A stretch of DNA of 64,000 bases from Georgenia satyanarayanai (lineage in GTDB: Bacteria; Actinomycetota; Actinomycetes; Actinomycetales; Actinomycetaceae), in assembly GCF_009193135.1 (NCBI RefSeq), contig NZ_VUKC01000011.1, positions 43,531 through 107,530 of the forward strand, read 5' to 3'. Positions 1 through 6,934 of this stretch are shown piece after piece (positions within the stretch are counted from its first letter, which is position 1; every line of letters begins with the position of its first letter). The translations under genes were made by a program, and so were the position numbers. The notes below the pieces were generated by a model, which did no database searches, had not been told where the DNA came from, and was given only the letters and a program-made list of their open reading frames with translations.

Positions 1-3
1 CAT

Positions 4-77
4 GGTGGGTGTAGCTCAGCTGGTAGAGCGCCGCGTTGTGGTCGCGGATGTCGCGGGTTCAAGTCCCGTCACTCACC
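4..77 (+). tRNA. tRNA-His (anticodon GTG)
   Basis: A complete 74-nt cloverleaf is visible. Acceptor arm GTGGGTG (5-11) pairs with CACTCAC (70-76). An extra G at 4 faces C77, the G-1:C73 pair that identifies tRNA-His. The anticodon stem CCGCG/CGCGG encloses a 7-nt loop with GTG at positions 34-36, and the T arm is GCGGG/CCCGT. The 3' CCA is not encoded. A strong hairpin follows directly. Confidence 0.97.
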
Positions 78-82
78 CCGAC

Positions 83-116
83 AGCGAGGCCCGGACCGAC
101 TGGTCCGGGCCTCGCT
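83..116 (+). terminator. Hairpin terminator after tRNA-His
   Basis: Perfect 15-bp inverted repeat (83-97 with 102-116) around a 4-nt loop, starting 6 nt after the tRNA. It is followed by only a weak T-containing tract, which is usual in GC-rich actinobacteria. It probably ends the tRNA transcript. Confidence 0.8.
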
Positions 117-277
117 CGTTCCCCGCCTCCGATCGCCCGAGCCGCCCCGCCTCTCGCGGTCCGCGCTGCAGCAGCGGATCCGCGCGGTCGAGATGTCGGC
201 CGCGCGGTCCGGTATCAGCAGCGAGGTCCACGGGACCCCGATCCCGCCCGAGCCCCACCCCGTGGATGCCTCGCCCG

Positions 278-283
278 TAGGAT
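278..283 (+). promoter_or_regulatory. Leaderless -10 box (TAGGAT) for the HAD gene
   Basis: TAGGAT lies 6 nt before the GTG start at 290. This is the spacing of leaderless actinobacterial promoters, and it supports the GTG start because no Shine-Dalgarno sequence is present. Confidence 0.5.
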
Positions 284-289
284 CGCGGG

Positions 290-976
290 GTGGACAACGA
301 GCCCCGCGCGGCACGCGCCCTCCTGAGCACCCGACAGCTCGTCGTGCTCGACCTCGACGGACCTCTCACCCGGCTCCTGCCCGGCGAGGAGTACGTCCGC
401 GTCACGGCCGGCGCCCTCGAGCTCGCCCTCTCGCTGGGGCTCGAGCCCGACGACGAGCTCGCCACCCAGACCGACCACGTCCAGCTCCTGCGCCGCGTCG
501 CCGAGCTGAACCCGCAGGCCGGGCGCACCGTCGAGCAGTGGTGCACGGAGCGTGAGGTCGCGGCGGCGGCCACCGCTCCGCTCGCCCCCGGCGCCGAGGC
601 CTTCGTCGCCGCGTGCCTCGGCCGGGGCGCCGCGGTCGCCGTCGTCACGAACAACGCCCCGGCCGCGGCAACCGCCGTCCTCTCCCGTGGCGGGGCGGCC
701 CTCGCGGAGCTGCCCGTGCACGGTCGCGACCCCGAGCGGCCGGACCGGCTCAAGCCCTCCCCGCACGCCCTGCTGGCCGCGGCGGGGGCCGCGGTGGTGG
801 CGCCCGCGGACGCCGTCATGGTCGGCGACTCGCCCAGCGACGTCCACGCGGCGACGGCGGCCGGGATGGCCTGCATCGGTCTGTCCCCCGAGCCGGAGCG
901 GCGCGCCGAGCTGCTCGCCGCGGGAGCGGCCGCCGCGGCGCCGAGTCTCGTCGATCTCGGACCCGGCCCCGTCTAG
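290..976 (+). CDS. HAD-superfamily phosphatase
   Basis: A 228-residue protein of the haloacid dehalogenase superfamily. Motif I is DLDGPLT near residue 21, with the nucleophile Asp and the second Asp two residues later. Motif II is the VTNNAP segment near residue 120, the motif III lysine lies in DRLKPSPHAL, and motif IV is MVGDSPSDVHAA. The helical cap between residues 30 and 100 resembles phosphoglycolate-phosphatase-like enzymes. The substrate cannot be read from sequence. Only 41 nt separate it from the GTP cyclohydrolase fusion on the same strand, so it may dephosphorylate an intermediate of that pathway (inference). The GTG start follows a TAGGAT box at leaderless spacing. Confidence 0.85.
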   Translation: MDNEPRAARALLSTRQLVVLDLDGPLTRLLPGEEYVRVTAGALELALSLGLEPDDELATQTDHVQLLRRVAELNPQAGRTVEQWCTEREVAAAATAPLAPGAEAFVAACLGRGAAVAVVTNNAPAAATAVLSRGGAALAELPVHGRDPERPDRLKPSPHALLAAAGAAVVAPADAVMVGDSPSDVHAATAAGMACIGLSPEPERRAELLAAGAAAAAPSLVDLGPGPV

Positions 977-1017
977 AGTGGCGATGTCGCCCGACCGGTG
1001 AAGGAAGGACCCGCCTG

Positions 1018-2430
1018 ATGTCCCAGCTCGAGGAGCGCGCCGACCCCCTGGCCGCGCAGCCGCCCGCCGCCGTCGGGCGCGAGGTCGAGACCGTCCTGCC
1101 GACCCGGCACGGTGCCTTCCGGATGCTGGGCTTCCGCGACGTCACCGGCACCGAGCACGTCGCCCTCGTCATGGGCCTGACCGACCCCGACCCACTCGCC
1201 GCACCCCTCGTCCGGGTCCACTCCGAGTGCCTCACCGGTGACGCCTTCGGCTCCTGGCGCTGCGACTGCGGGGAGCAGCTGGACGCCGCCCTGGCCGCGG
1301 TGGCCGCCGAGGGCGAGGGCGCCGTCGTCTACGTCCGCGGGCACGAGGGCCGCGGCATCGGCCTGCTCGAGAAGCTGCGCGCCTACGCCCTGCAGGACCT
1401 CGGTGCCGACACCGTGGACGCGAACCTCGCCCTCGGGCACAGCGCCGACGCCCGCAGCTACGACCAGTCCGCCGCCATCCTCCACGACCTCGGGGTGCGC
1501 CGGATCCGGCTCCTGTCGTCCAACCCGGCGAAGGAGGAGGCCCTCACCGCGCTGGGCGTCGACGTCGTCGAGCGTGTCAGCCTCATCGTCCCGGCCCACC
1601 CGGAGAACGAGGCCTACCTCGCGACCAAGCGCGAGCGCATGCGGCACGACCGGCCGCGTGCGGAGGACGCCTGGCACGCGCTGCTGAGCGGGGCGGTCCC
1701 GGTGGTCGGGCCGGAGGACGCGGCCCACGAGCTGGTGGACCGTTACGGCCCCCTCGTCGCGCTGGGCTCCCACGCCGTCGTCGCGCAGCTCGGCCAGAGC
1801 CTGGACGGCTTCATCGCCTCGCGGACCGGTGACGCGGAGTTCGTCACCGGCGCGGAGGACCGCGAGCACCTGCACCGGCTGCGGGCCCTCGTCGACGCCG
1901 TCGTCGTCGGGGTCGGGACGGTCACCGCGGACGACTGCCGCCTCACGGTGCGCGCCGTCCCCGGCCACCACCCCGTGCGCGTCGTCCTCGACCCGCGGGG
2001 GCGCACCCCCCTCGGCTCGCACGTGCTCACCGACGGTGCGGCGCCCACCCTGTGGCTCGTCGGGCCCGGTGCCGTCGTGCCCGGGGACCTTCGCAGCCAC
2101 GTCCACGTCGTGCGCCTGGACGACGACGGCCCGGCCGACCCGGCCCGCGTGCTCCAGCTGCTCCGCGAGCGCGGCCTGGGACGGGTGCTCGTCGAGGGCG
2201 GCGGCCGCGCGGTCTCCGCCTTCCTCGACGCCGGTGTGCTCGACCGCCTGTTCCTCACGACGGCGCCGGTGCTCATCGGCGACGGCGTCCCCGGGGTCCG
2301 CTTCACCGGCTCCGACCTCCTCGCCGACGCCGTGCGCGCCCGCACGCGCCGCTTCGTCCTCGGTGAGGACGTGTGCACCGAGCTGGACCTGCGGGCACCG
2401 CGCTCAGCCGAGCCCCAGCCCGCGCCGTAG
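1018..2430 (+). CDS. ribA: GTP cyclohydrolase II fused to a RibD C-terminal (DHFR-like) reductase domain
   Basis: A 470-residue two-domain protein. Residues about 24-215 are GTP cyclohydrolase II, which opens GTP to the 2,5-diaminopyrimidine. The zinc site is HSECLTGD with Cys71, plus Cys82 and Cys84 in RCDCG. The loop HEGRGIGLLEKLRAYALQD keeps Tyr123, equivalent to E. coli Tyr105. Residues about 245-460 are a RibD C-terminal reductase domain, with QSLDGFIA, GVGTVTADD, VLVEGGG and LIG motifs and no deaminase domain. Joining opening and reduction in one chain suggests a riboflavin-like or pterin-like intermediate is channelled. The ATG start has a good Shine-Dalgarno (GAAGGAAGGA) 8 nt upstream. 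The 3' end overlaps the convergent glycosyltransferase gene by 27 nt. It could be a second, specialised RibA or part of normal riboflavin synthesis. Confidence 0.9.
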   Translation: MSQLEERADPLAAQPPAAVGREVETVLPTRHGAFRMLGFRDVTGTEHVALVMGLTDPDPLAAPLVRVHSECLTGDAFGSWRCDCGEQLDAALAAVAAEGEGAVVYVRGHEGRGIGLLEKLRAYALQDLGADTVDANLALGHSADARSYDQSAAILHDLGVRRIRLLSSNPAKEEALTALGVDVVERVSLIVPAHPENEAYLATKRERMRHDRPRAEDAWHALLSGAVPVVGPEDAAHELVDRYGPLVALGSHAVVAQLGQSLDGFIASRTGDAEFVTGAEDREHLHRLRALVDAVVVGVGTVTADDCRLTVRAVPGHHPVRVVLDPRGRTPLGSHVLTDGAAPTLWLVGPGAVVPGDLRSHVHVVRLDDDGPADPARVLQLLRERGLGRVLVEGGGRAVSAFLDAGVLDRLFLTTAPVLIGDGVPGVRFTGSDLLADAVRARTRRFVLGEDVCTELDLRAPRSAEPQPAP

Positions 2431-3456
2431 GTCCGCCGCGGTGTCGGCCCACGTGCGCAGCTGCGCCCGGCGCGCGAGGGCGCCCGCGCGCCACGCGGCA
2501 CGCTGCTCGGTGTCCGTGAGCCAGCGGCGCAGCGCCTGCGCCCACGCGCGGTGGTCGGTGGGCGGTGCCGCGGTCCCGGGCGCGTCGCCGGGGAGCGGGC
2601 CGGGCCGACCGGTGAGCGCCTCGACGGCACCGGTGCCCGTGGCCACGACCCCGGGCACCCCGCGGGCCAGTGCCTCGGTGACGACGAGCCCGTAGGTCTC
2701 CACGAGCGAGGGCACGAGCAGCAGGTCGGTGCGCCCCCACAGCGCCTCGAGCGCGACTCCGGTGACGACGCCGGGCAGCGTCACCCGGCTCCCCAGGCCC
2801 GCCGCGGCGAGCGCGCCGATGAGCTCCTCGGCGACGGCGGGCTGGGCGGTGCGCGGTCCGGCGAAGGTCACCTGCCACGGCAGGTCGCGCACAGCGTCCA
2901 GCGCCGGGACGAGGACGGCGTGGTTCTTCACGCGGGTGAGCGCGCCGAGGACGAGCAGGTGCGGCGGGCTGCTGCCGGCAGCGACGGGGCCACGCTCGGC
3001 GCCGGGCTCCGCGACGAGGACGCGGTCGCGCCCGTAGCGGCGGGTGAGGTCACCGGCCGCCCAGCGGCTCGTCGTGACGACGTCCGAGGCGGCGCGGACG
3101 GCACGGGACTCGAGGGCGGCGAGCCGGTCCGCCTCCTCCGGCGGCAGGCCGGTCTCCGCGGGCAGCGGCAGGTGGACGAGCAGGACCACCCGCGCACCGG
3201 CGGCGACGGCGGTGGCCACCTCCTCGGGACAGGCGCTGCCCACGAGGCCGTCGACGACGACCGTTCCGGTCGTGCCCAGCGCCCGGCGCAGCCCGGCGCG
3301 CTCCCCGGGCCCGGGCCGCGGCCAGGGTCCCGGCAGGGCGAGCACCTCCACCGGCCCGTGTTCGGCCTGCCAAGCACGGGCCAGCCGCGCGTCGTAGACG
3401 TCCCCGCCGCTCGGTCCGGCCCCGCGGGCCGGGACGACGAGCCGCAGCGCCGTCAC
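2404..3456 (-). CDS. Glycosyltransferase family 4 protein
   Basis: A 350-residue GT-B fold glycosyltransferase. The C-terminal half has the GT4 donor-binding signature: LLVLGALTRVKNH near residue 167, and an E-x7-E motif in LVETYGLVVTEAL near residue 258. The N-terminal acceptor domain begins with a GGDVYDARLARAW segment. No signal peptide or transmembrane segment is seen, so it acts in the cytoplasm. It is the last of three tightly packed genes (dehydrogenase, PTPS-like, glycosyltransferase) and starts 3 nt after the PTPS-like stop codon. Its position suggests that it glycosylates a pterin-derived product (inference). Donor and acceptor sugars are unknown. Confidence 0.88.
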   Translation of the reverse strand: MTALRLVVPARGAGPSGGDVYDARLARAWQAEHGPVEVLALPGPWPRPGPGERAGLRRALGTTGTVVVDGLVGSACPEEVATAVAAGARVVLLVHLPLPAETGLPPEEADRLAALESRAVRAASDVVTTSRWAAGDLTRRYGRDRVLVAEPGAERGPVAAGSSPPHLLVLGALTRVKNHAVLVPALDAVRDLPWQVTFAGPRTAQPAVAEELIGALAAAGLGSRVTLPGVVTGVALEALWGRTDLLLVPSLVETYGLVVTEALARGVPGVVATGTGAVEALTGRPGPLPGDAPGTAAPPTDHRAWAQALRRWLTDTEQRAAWRAGALARRAQLRTWADTAADLRRGLGLG

Positions 3457-3459
3457 CGG

Positions 3460-3846
3460 CTAGCTCCGGGCGAGCTCGAGACGGTAGGTCGCCCACGCGT
3501 CGGGATGCTCGCGCAGCGTGACCTCGAGGGCGGTGTACGGCGTCATGTCCAGGCCCTCGGCGAGGCGGTGGGCGACGTGCCGGGCGACCACCTCGGTGGT
3601 CGTGACGACCCCGGCGAAGACCTCGAGGTCGTCGAGGTTGCGGTAGCGCAGCTCGCCGGTCACCTCGCCGAGCCGCTCGGTCGCCGCGCCGATGTCGATG
3701 ACCACCCCGTGCTCGTCGAGCTCGGGGCGGAACCACGTGGCCTCGACGACGTACGTGACGCCGTGCAGCCCCTGGGCGGGGCCGAAGAACGGGTCGGGCA
3801 GGCTGTGGGCGACCATCATGTGGTCGCGGACCGTCACGCTGAACAC
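3460..3846 (-). CDS. 6-pyruvoyl-tetrahydropterin synthase / QueD-like protein with degenerate active site
   Basis: A 128-residue protein of the PTPS/QueD fold, matching the family in length. The zinc-site region is only partly kept. His14 (VAHSL) and His28 (LHGVTY) remain, but the third zinc His of the HGH motif is Val30. The catalytic Cys normally about four residues before that motif is Ala24, and the Asp-His dyad of the family appears as LRYRNLDD. The TTTEVVA and LREHP segments, which carry pterin-binding residues in the family, are recognisable. The start is GTG, directly abutting the stop of the upstream dehydrogenase. It is probably a divergent paralogue with a changed reaction rather than a true PTPS or QueD. 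Confidence 0.8.
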   Translation of the reverse strand: MFSVTVRDHMMVAHSLPDPFFGPAQGLHGVTYVVEATWFRPELDEHGVVIDIGAATERLGEVTGELRYRNLDDLEVFAGVVTTTEVVARHVAHRLAEGLDMTPYTALEVTLREHPDAWATYRLELARS

Positions 3847-4824
3847 TCAGCTCTCCTCGGGGTAGTGGATGACGTGGCACAGGGCAGGAAGGCGGCCGGA
3901 GGCGATGTCGGCCATCGTCTCGGGCAGGTCGGCGAAGTCGCTGGCACCGGTGAGGAGGGCGTCGAAGCGCGGGTCGCGCAGCGCGTCCAGGGCCACGCCC
4001 AGCCGGTCGGTGGTGGTGCGGCGGGCCCGGCGGGCGGCGCTGACCGCGCCGACCTGGCTGGCGCGCAGGGTCAGCCGCCGCGCGTGGAACGCCTCCCCCA
4101 GCGGGGCCTTCGGCGCGTCGGTGCCGTACCAGGACAGCTCGACGACCTCCGCCTCCTCACCGGCCAGCCGCAGGGCGGTGGCGAGACCGGCCTCGGTCGC
4201 CGAGCAGTGCAGGACGATGTCGCAGTCCCCGGCGGCGTCCTCCGGCCCCACGAGGTGCAGGCCGAGGCGCCCGGCGAGCTCCTCCCGGCGCGGGTCGACG
4301 TCGACCACCTGGAGCCGACCCAGGGGGAAGCCGGTGAGGAGGGCGGCGACGGACGCGCCGATCATCCCGAGCCCGACGACGGCGACCCTGTCCCCCAGGC
4401 GTGGGGCGGCGTCCCACAGGGCGTTGACGGCCGTCTCCACGGCCCCCGCGAGCAGGGCACGCTCGGTCGGCACGTCGTCGGGAACGGGGACGACGGCGGT
4501 GGTGGGCACGACGTAGCGGGTCTGGTGGGGGTGGAGGCAGAACACCCGCCGGCCGAAGAGCTCGTCGGGGCCGACCTCGACGACGCCGACGGAGAGGTAG
4601 CCGTACTTGACCGGGCCGGGCAGGTCGCCCTCCTGGAAGGGGGCGCGCATGAGCGGGCGGACGGACTCGGGCACGGCGTGGTGGTGGACGAGCGTCTCGG
4701 TGCCCCGGCTGATCGCCGAGGACAGGGTCCGGACGAGGACGTCACCGGGGGTGGGCGGGTCGAGGGGGGCCAGCCGGATCTCTCCCCGCCCGGGCCCGAC
4801 CGTCCAGTACGCCTCTGCCATCAC
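3847..4824 (-). CDS. Zinc-type alcohol dehydrogenase-like oxidoreductase (medium-chain dehydrogenase fold)
   Basis: A 325-residue MDR-superfamily protein. An N-terminal GroES-like domain contains RGTETLVHHH, and a Rossmann domain starts at VAVVGLGMIGASVAALL near residue 148. The catalytic GHE motif and the structural-zinc cysteine cluster of classical alcohol dehydrogenases are not seen, although PGPVKYGYLSVGVVEVG in the same area is conserved in this subfamily as I know it. It leads a three-gene unit with the PTPS-like and glycosyltransferase genes, with no intergenic gap, so a common substrate is likely. The exact reaction is unknown. ATG start; a second ATG codon follows immediately. Confidence 0.82.
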   Translation of the reverse strand: MMAEAYWTVGPGRGEIRLAPLDPPTPGDVLVRTLSSAISRGTETLVHHHAVPESVRPLMRAPFQEGDLPGPVKYGYLSVGVVEVGPDELFGRRVFCLHPHQTRYVVPTTAVVPVPDDVPTERALLAGAVETAVNALWDAAPRLGDRVAVVGLGMIGASVAALLTGFPLGRLQVVDVDPRREELAGRLGLHLVGPEDAAGDCDIVLHCSATEAGLATALRLAGEEAEVVELSWYGTDAPKAPLGEAFHARRLTLRASQVGAVSAARRARRTTTDRLGVALDALRDPRFDALLTGASDFADLPETMADIASGRLPALCHVIHYPEES

Positions 4825-4955
4825 GTGCCCATCCTGCCCACTGGGCGCCGGTCCGCGCGAAACGGCACGCAGCGCCGACCGGTCCGGCAGCGCCTATGCT
4901 CTCGCTGACCAGCGGCACGGGAGGCACGTGCCCACGTGAACGGAAGTGAGATCCC

Positions 4956-5909
4956 ATGGCCGGTGGCCTTGCAGCCCTCCTCGACGACATCGCCGCCCTC
5001 GCCAGGATCGCCGCGGCCTCGGTCGACGACATCGGGGCCGCAGCGGGTCGCGCCAGCGCCAAGGCCGCGGGGGTCGTCATCGACGACACCGCGGTGACCC
5101 CGCGCTACGTCCACGGCTTCACCGCGAACCGCGAGCTGCCGATGATCCGGAAGATCGCGACCGGCTCGCTGCGCAACAAGCTCCTCTTCATCCTCCCGGC
5201 GATCCTGCTCCTCAGCCAGTTCCTCCCCTGGTTGCTCACCCCGATCCTCATGGTGGGCGGCCTGTACCTCAGCTACGAGGGCGCGGAGAAGCTCTACGAG
5301 TACGTCACCGGGCACCACAAGGAGAAGAAGACGGCGACGCCGGCGGCAGCCAAGGGGGCGGACCACGAGAAGACGATGGTGAGCGGCGCGATCCGCACCG
5401 ACTTCATCCTCTCCGCCGAGATCATGGTCATCGCGCTCAACGAGGTCGCCGACGAGCCACTCCTCAACCGGGCGATCATCCTCGTCGTCGTGGCCCTGGG
5501 CATCACCGCGCTCGTCTACGGGGTCGTCGCGCTCATCGTCAAGATGGACGACATCGGGCTGAGCCTGGCGAAGCGGGACTCCGCCTCCTCGCAGAAGGTG
5601 GGCCGGCTCCTCGTCAAGGCGATGCCCAAGGTGCTCGCGGTCCTCTCCGTCGTCGGGGTCGTCGCGATGCTGTGGGTCGGTGGCCACATCCTCCTCGTCG
5701 GTGTCGACGACCTCGGCTGGCACGCGCCGTACGACCTCGTCCACCACCTCGAGGAGGCCGTGGCCGGCGGGCTCGGTGCGCTGAGCGGCTTCGTCACCTG
5801 GCTCATCAACACGCTGTCCTCGGCGGTCGTCGGGCTCGTCGTGGGTGCCGTCGTCGTCGCCGTCATGCATGTCGTCCCTCGCAGGAAGAAGGACGCCGCG
5901 GCCCACTGA
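4956..5909 (+). CDS. DUF808 family membrane protein (YedI-like)
   Basis: A 317-residue inner-membrane protein of the DUF808/YedI family. The N-terminus MAGGLAALLDDIAALARIAAASVDD is cut here to its type: a soluble amphipathic segment typical of the family, followed by about six hydrophobic segments (near residues 70-95, 145-160, 170-200, 225-245, 265-280 and 285-310). A Lys/Ala-rich loop follows the first hairpin. Its function is not established. It stands alone, with GGAAG upstream of the ATG as ribosome binding site and a TATGCT box at 4895-4900 as possible -10. A hairpin shared with the convergent nadE gene follows the stop. Confidence 0.88.
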   Translation: MAGGLAALLDDIAALARIAAASVDDIGAAAGRASAKAAGVVIDDTAVTPRYVHGFTANRELPMIRKIATGSLRNKLLFILPAILLLSQFLPWLLTPILMVGGLYLSYEGAEKLYEYVTGHHKEKKTATPAAAKGADHEKTMVSGAIRTDFILSAEIMVIALNEVADEPLLNRAIILVVVALGITALVYGVVALIVKMDDIGLSLAKRDSASSQKVGRLLVKAMPKVLAVLSVVGVVAMLWVGGHILLVGVDDLGWHAPYDLVHHLEEAVAGGLGALSGFVTWLINTLSSAVVGLVVGAVVVAVMHVVPRRKKDAAAH

Positions 5910-5919
5910 GGCCAGGACC

Positions 5920-5963
5920 AGCCCAGCTCTCGGCGCCATGGCCCGGTCGCCGGGAGCTGGGCT
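5920..5963. terminator. Bidirectional hairpin between DUF808 gene and nadE
   Basis: A 10-bp inverted repeat (5920-5929 with 5954-5963) lies 11 nt after the DUF808 stop and just before the nadE stop, where two genes converge. It is likely to end transcription from both sides. Confidence 0.55.
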
Positions 5964-5978
5964 GTCGCCGGACGGGTG

Positions 5979-6821
5979 TCAGGGGCGGCCGAGGTAGCCG
6001 TCCGGCGTGACCGGCAGCGCCCGCTTGTGACCGGTGCGTCGGTACCAGCCGACGATGGTCGCCTCGTCCTCGGCAGAGACCTCGCGGCCCTCGAGGTAGT
6101 CGTCGACGGCGTCGTAGCGCACGCCGAGCGCCTCCTCGTCGGCCAGCAGCGGCTTGTCGGACTCGAGGTCGGCGGTGGGGATCTTGTTGACGAGGTCGTC
6201 CGGCGTGCCGAGGTGGCGCCCGATGTCCCGCACGCGGCGCTTGGGCAGCCCGAACAGCGGGGTGAGGTCCGCGGCGCCGTCGCCGTGCTTGGTGAAGAAG
6301 CCGACGCACGCCTCGGCCGCCTGGTCGGTCCCGACGACGAGCATCCCCCGCGCGCCGGCGATCGCGTACTGGCTGACCATCCGCATCCGCGCCTTGACGT
6401 TGCCCTTGTGGTAGTCGTCCTTGGCGTCGGTGACCGGCGTGCGCGAGGCGAGGACCTGGTCCCACAGCGCGTCGGCGGCCGGCCCGATGTCGATGGTCTC
6501 GACCAAGTCGGCGTCGATGAACTCGATCGCGGCCACGGCGTCGTGCTCGTCCTTCTGCACGCGGTAGGGCAGGCGCACGGCGACGAACTGGGCCTCCCCG
6601 CCGGCCTCGCGCACCCGCTCGCAGGCGAGCTGGCACAGGCGCCCGGCGACCGTCGAGTCGACACCGCCGCTGATACCCAGGACGAGGCCCTTCGCCCCGG
6701 TGTCCTGGAGGTAGCGGGTGAGGAACTCGATCCGGCGTTCCGCCTCGGCGGCGGCGTCGAAGGTGTCGGGGTCGATGACCTCGAGCGCGGCGATGATGTC
6801 CGACTGCAGCTGAGTGTCCAT
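5979..6821 (-). CDS. nadE: Ammonia-dependent NAD+ synthetase
   Basis: A 280-residue NAD synthase that amidates nicotinic acid adenine dinucleotide to NAD using ATP and ammonia. The N-type ATP pyrophosphatase P-loop SGGVDS is at residues 51-56. The later DDYHKGNVKARMRM and KHGDGAADLTPLFGL segments are hallmark NadE motifs. No glutaminase domain is present, so the length matches the short ammonia-dependent form (E. coli, 275 residues). I chose the ATG at 6821 because the upstream in-frame extension is unlike NadE and because TAGATT lies 7 nt before this codon, fitting a leaderless promoter. It is divergent from the SDR gene. Confidence 0.95.
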   Translation of the reverse strand: MDTQLQSDIIAALEVIDPDTFDAAAEAERRIEFLTRYLQDTGAKGLVLGISGGVDSTVAGRLCQLACERVREAGGEAQFVAVRLPYRVQKDEHDAVAAIEFIDADLVETIDIGPAADALWDQVLASRTPVTDAKDDYHKGNVKARMRMVSQYAIAGARGMLVVGTDQAAEACVGFFTKHGDGAADLTPLFGLPKRRVRDIGRHLGTPDDLVNKIPTADLESDKPLLADEEALGVRYDAVDDYLEGREVSAEDEATIVGWYRRTGHKRALPVTPDGYLGRP

Positions 6822-6828
6822 TCCCGTG

Positions 6829-6834
6829 AATCTA
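6829..6834 (-). promoter_or_regulatory. Leaderless -10 box (TAGATT) for nadE
   Basis: On the minus strand TAGATT ends 7 nt before the ATG at 6821. No Shine-Dalgarno is visible, so the mRNA probably starts at or next to the start codon. Confidence 0.5.
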
Positions 6835-6922
6835 CTGGCGCAATGTTTCGTCGTCATTCCGTAGGCGCGGCGACGCTCCCGCCGGGAGGGTGGCTGCCGC
6901 TGCGGGGAGGTGCTGTCCCCTC

Positions 6923-6928
6923 TAGCGT
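6923..6928 (+). promoter_or_regulatory. Leaderless -10 box (TAGCGT) for the SDR-DUF2867 gene
   Basis: TAGCGT lies 6 nt before the ATG at 6935, with no Shine-Dalgarno between them. Confidence 0.45.
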
Positions 6929-6934
6929 GGGCGG

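Noticed and set aside
3847..4824. Calling the dehydrogenase a classical zinc alcohol dehydrogenase.
   Set aside because: The GHE catalytic-zinc motif and the structural cysteine cluster are not visible, so only the fold family is supported.
2551..4908. A 785-codon open frame on the plus strand, antisense to the glycosyltransferase, PTPS-like and dehydrogenase genes.
   Set aside because: It is a shadow frame typical of GC-rich DNA. Its translation is low-complexity Gly/Arg/Asp with no domain, while the opposite strand encodes three recognisable proteins with matching starts and stops.
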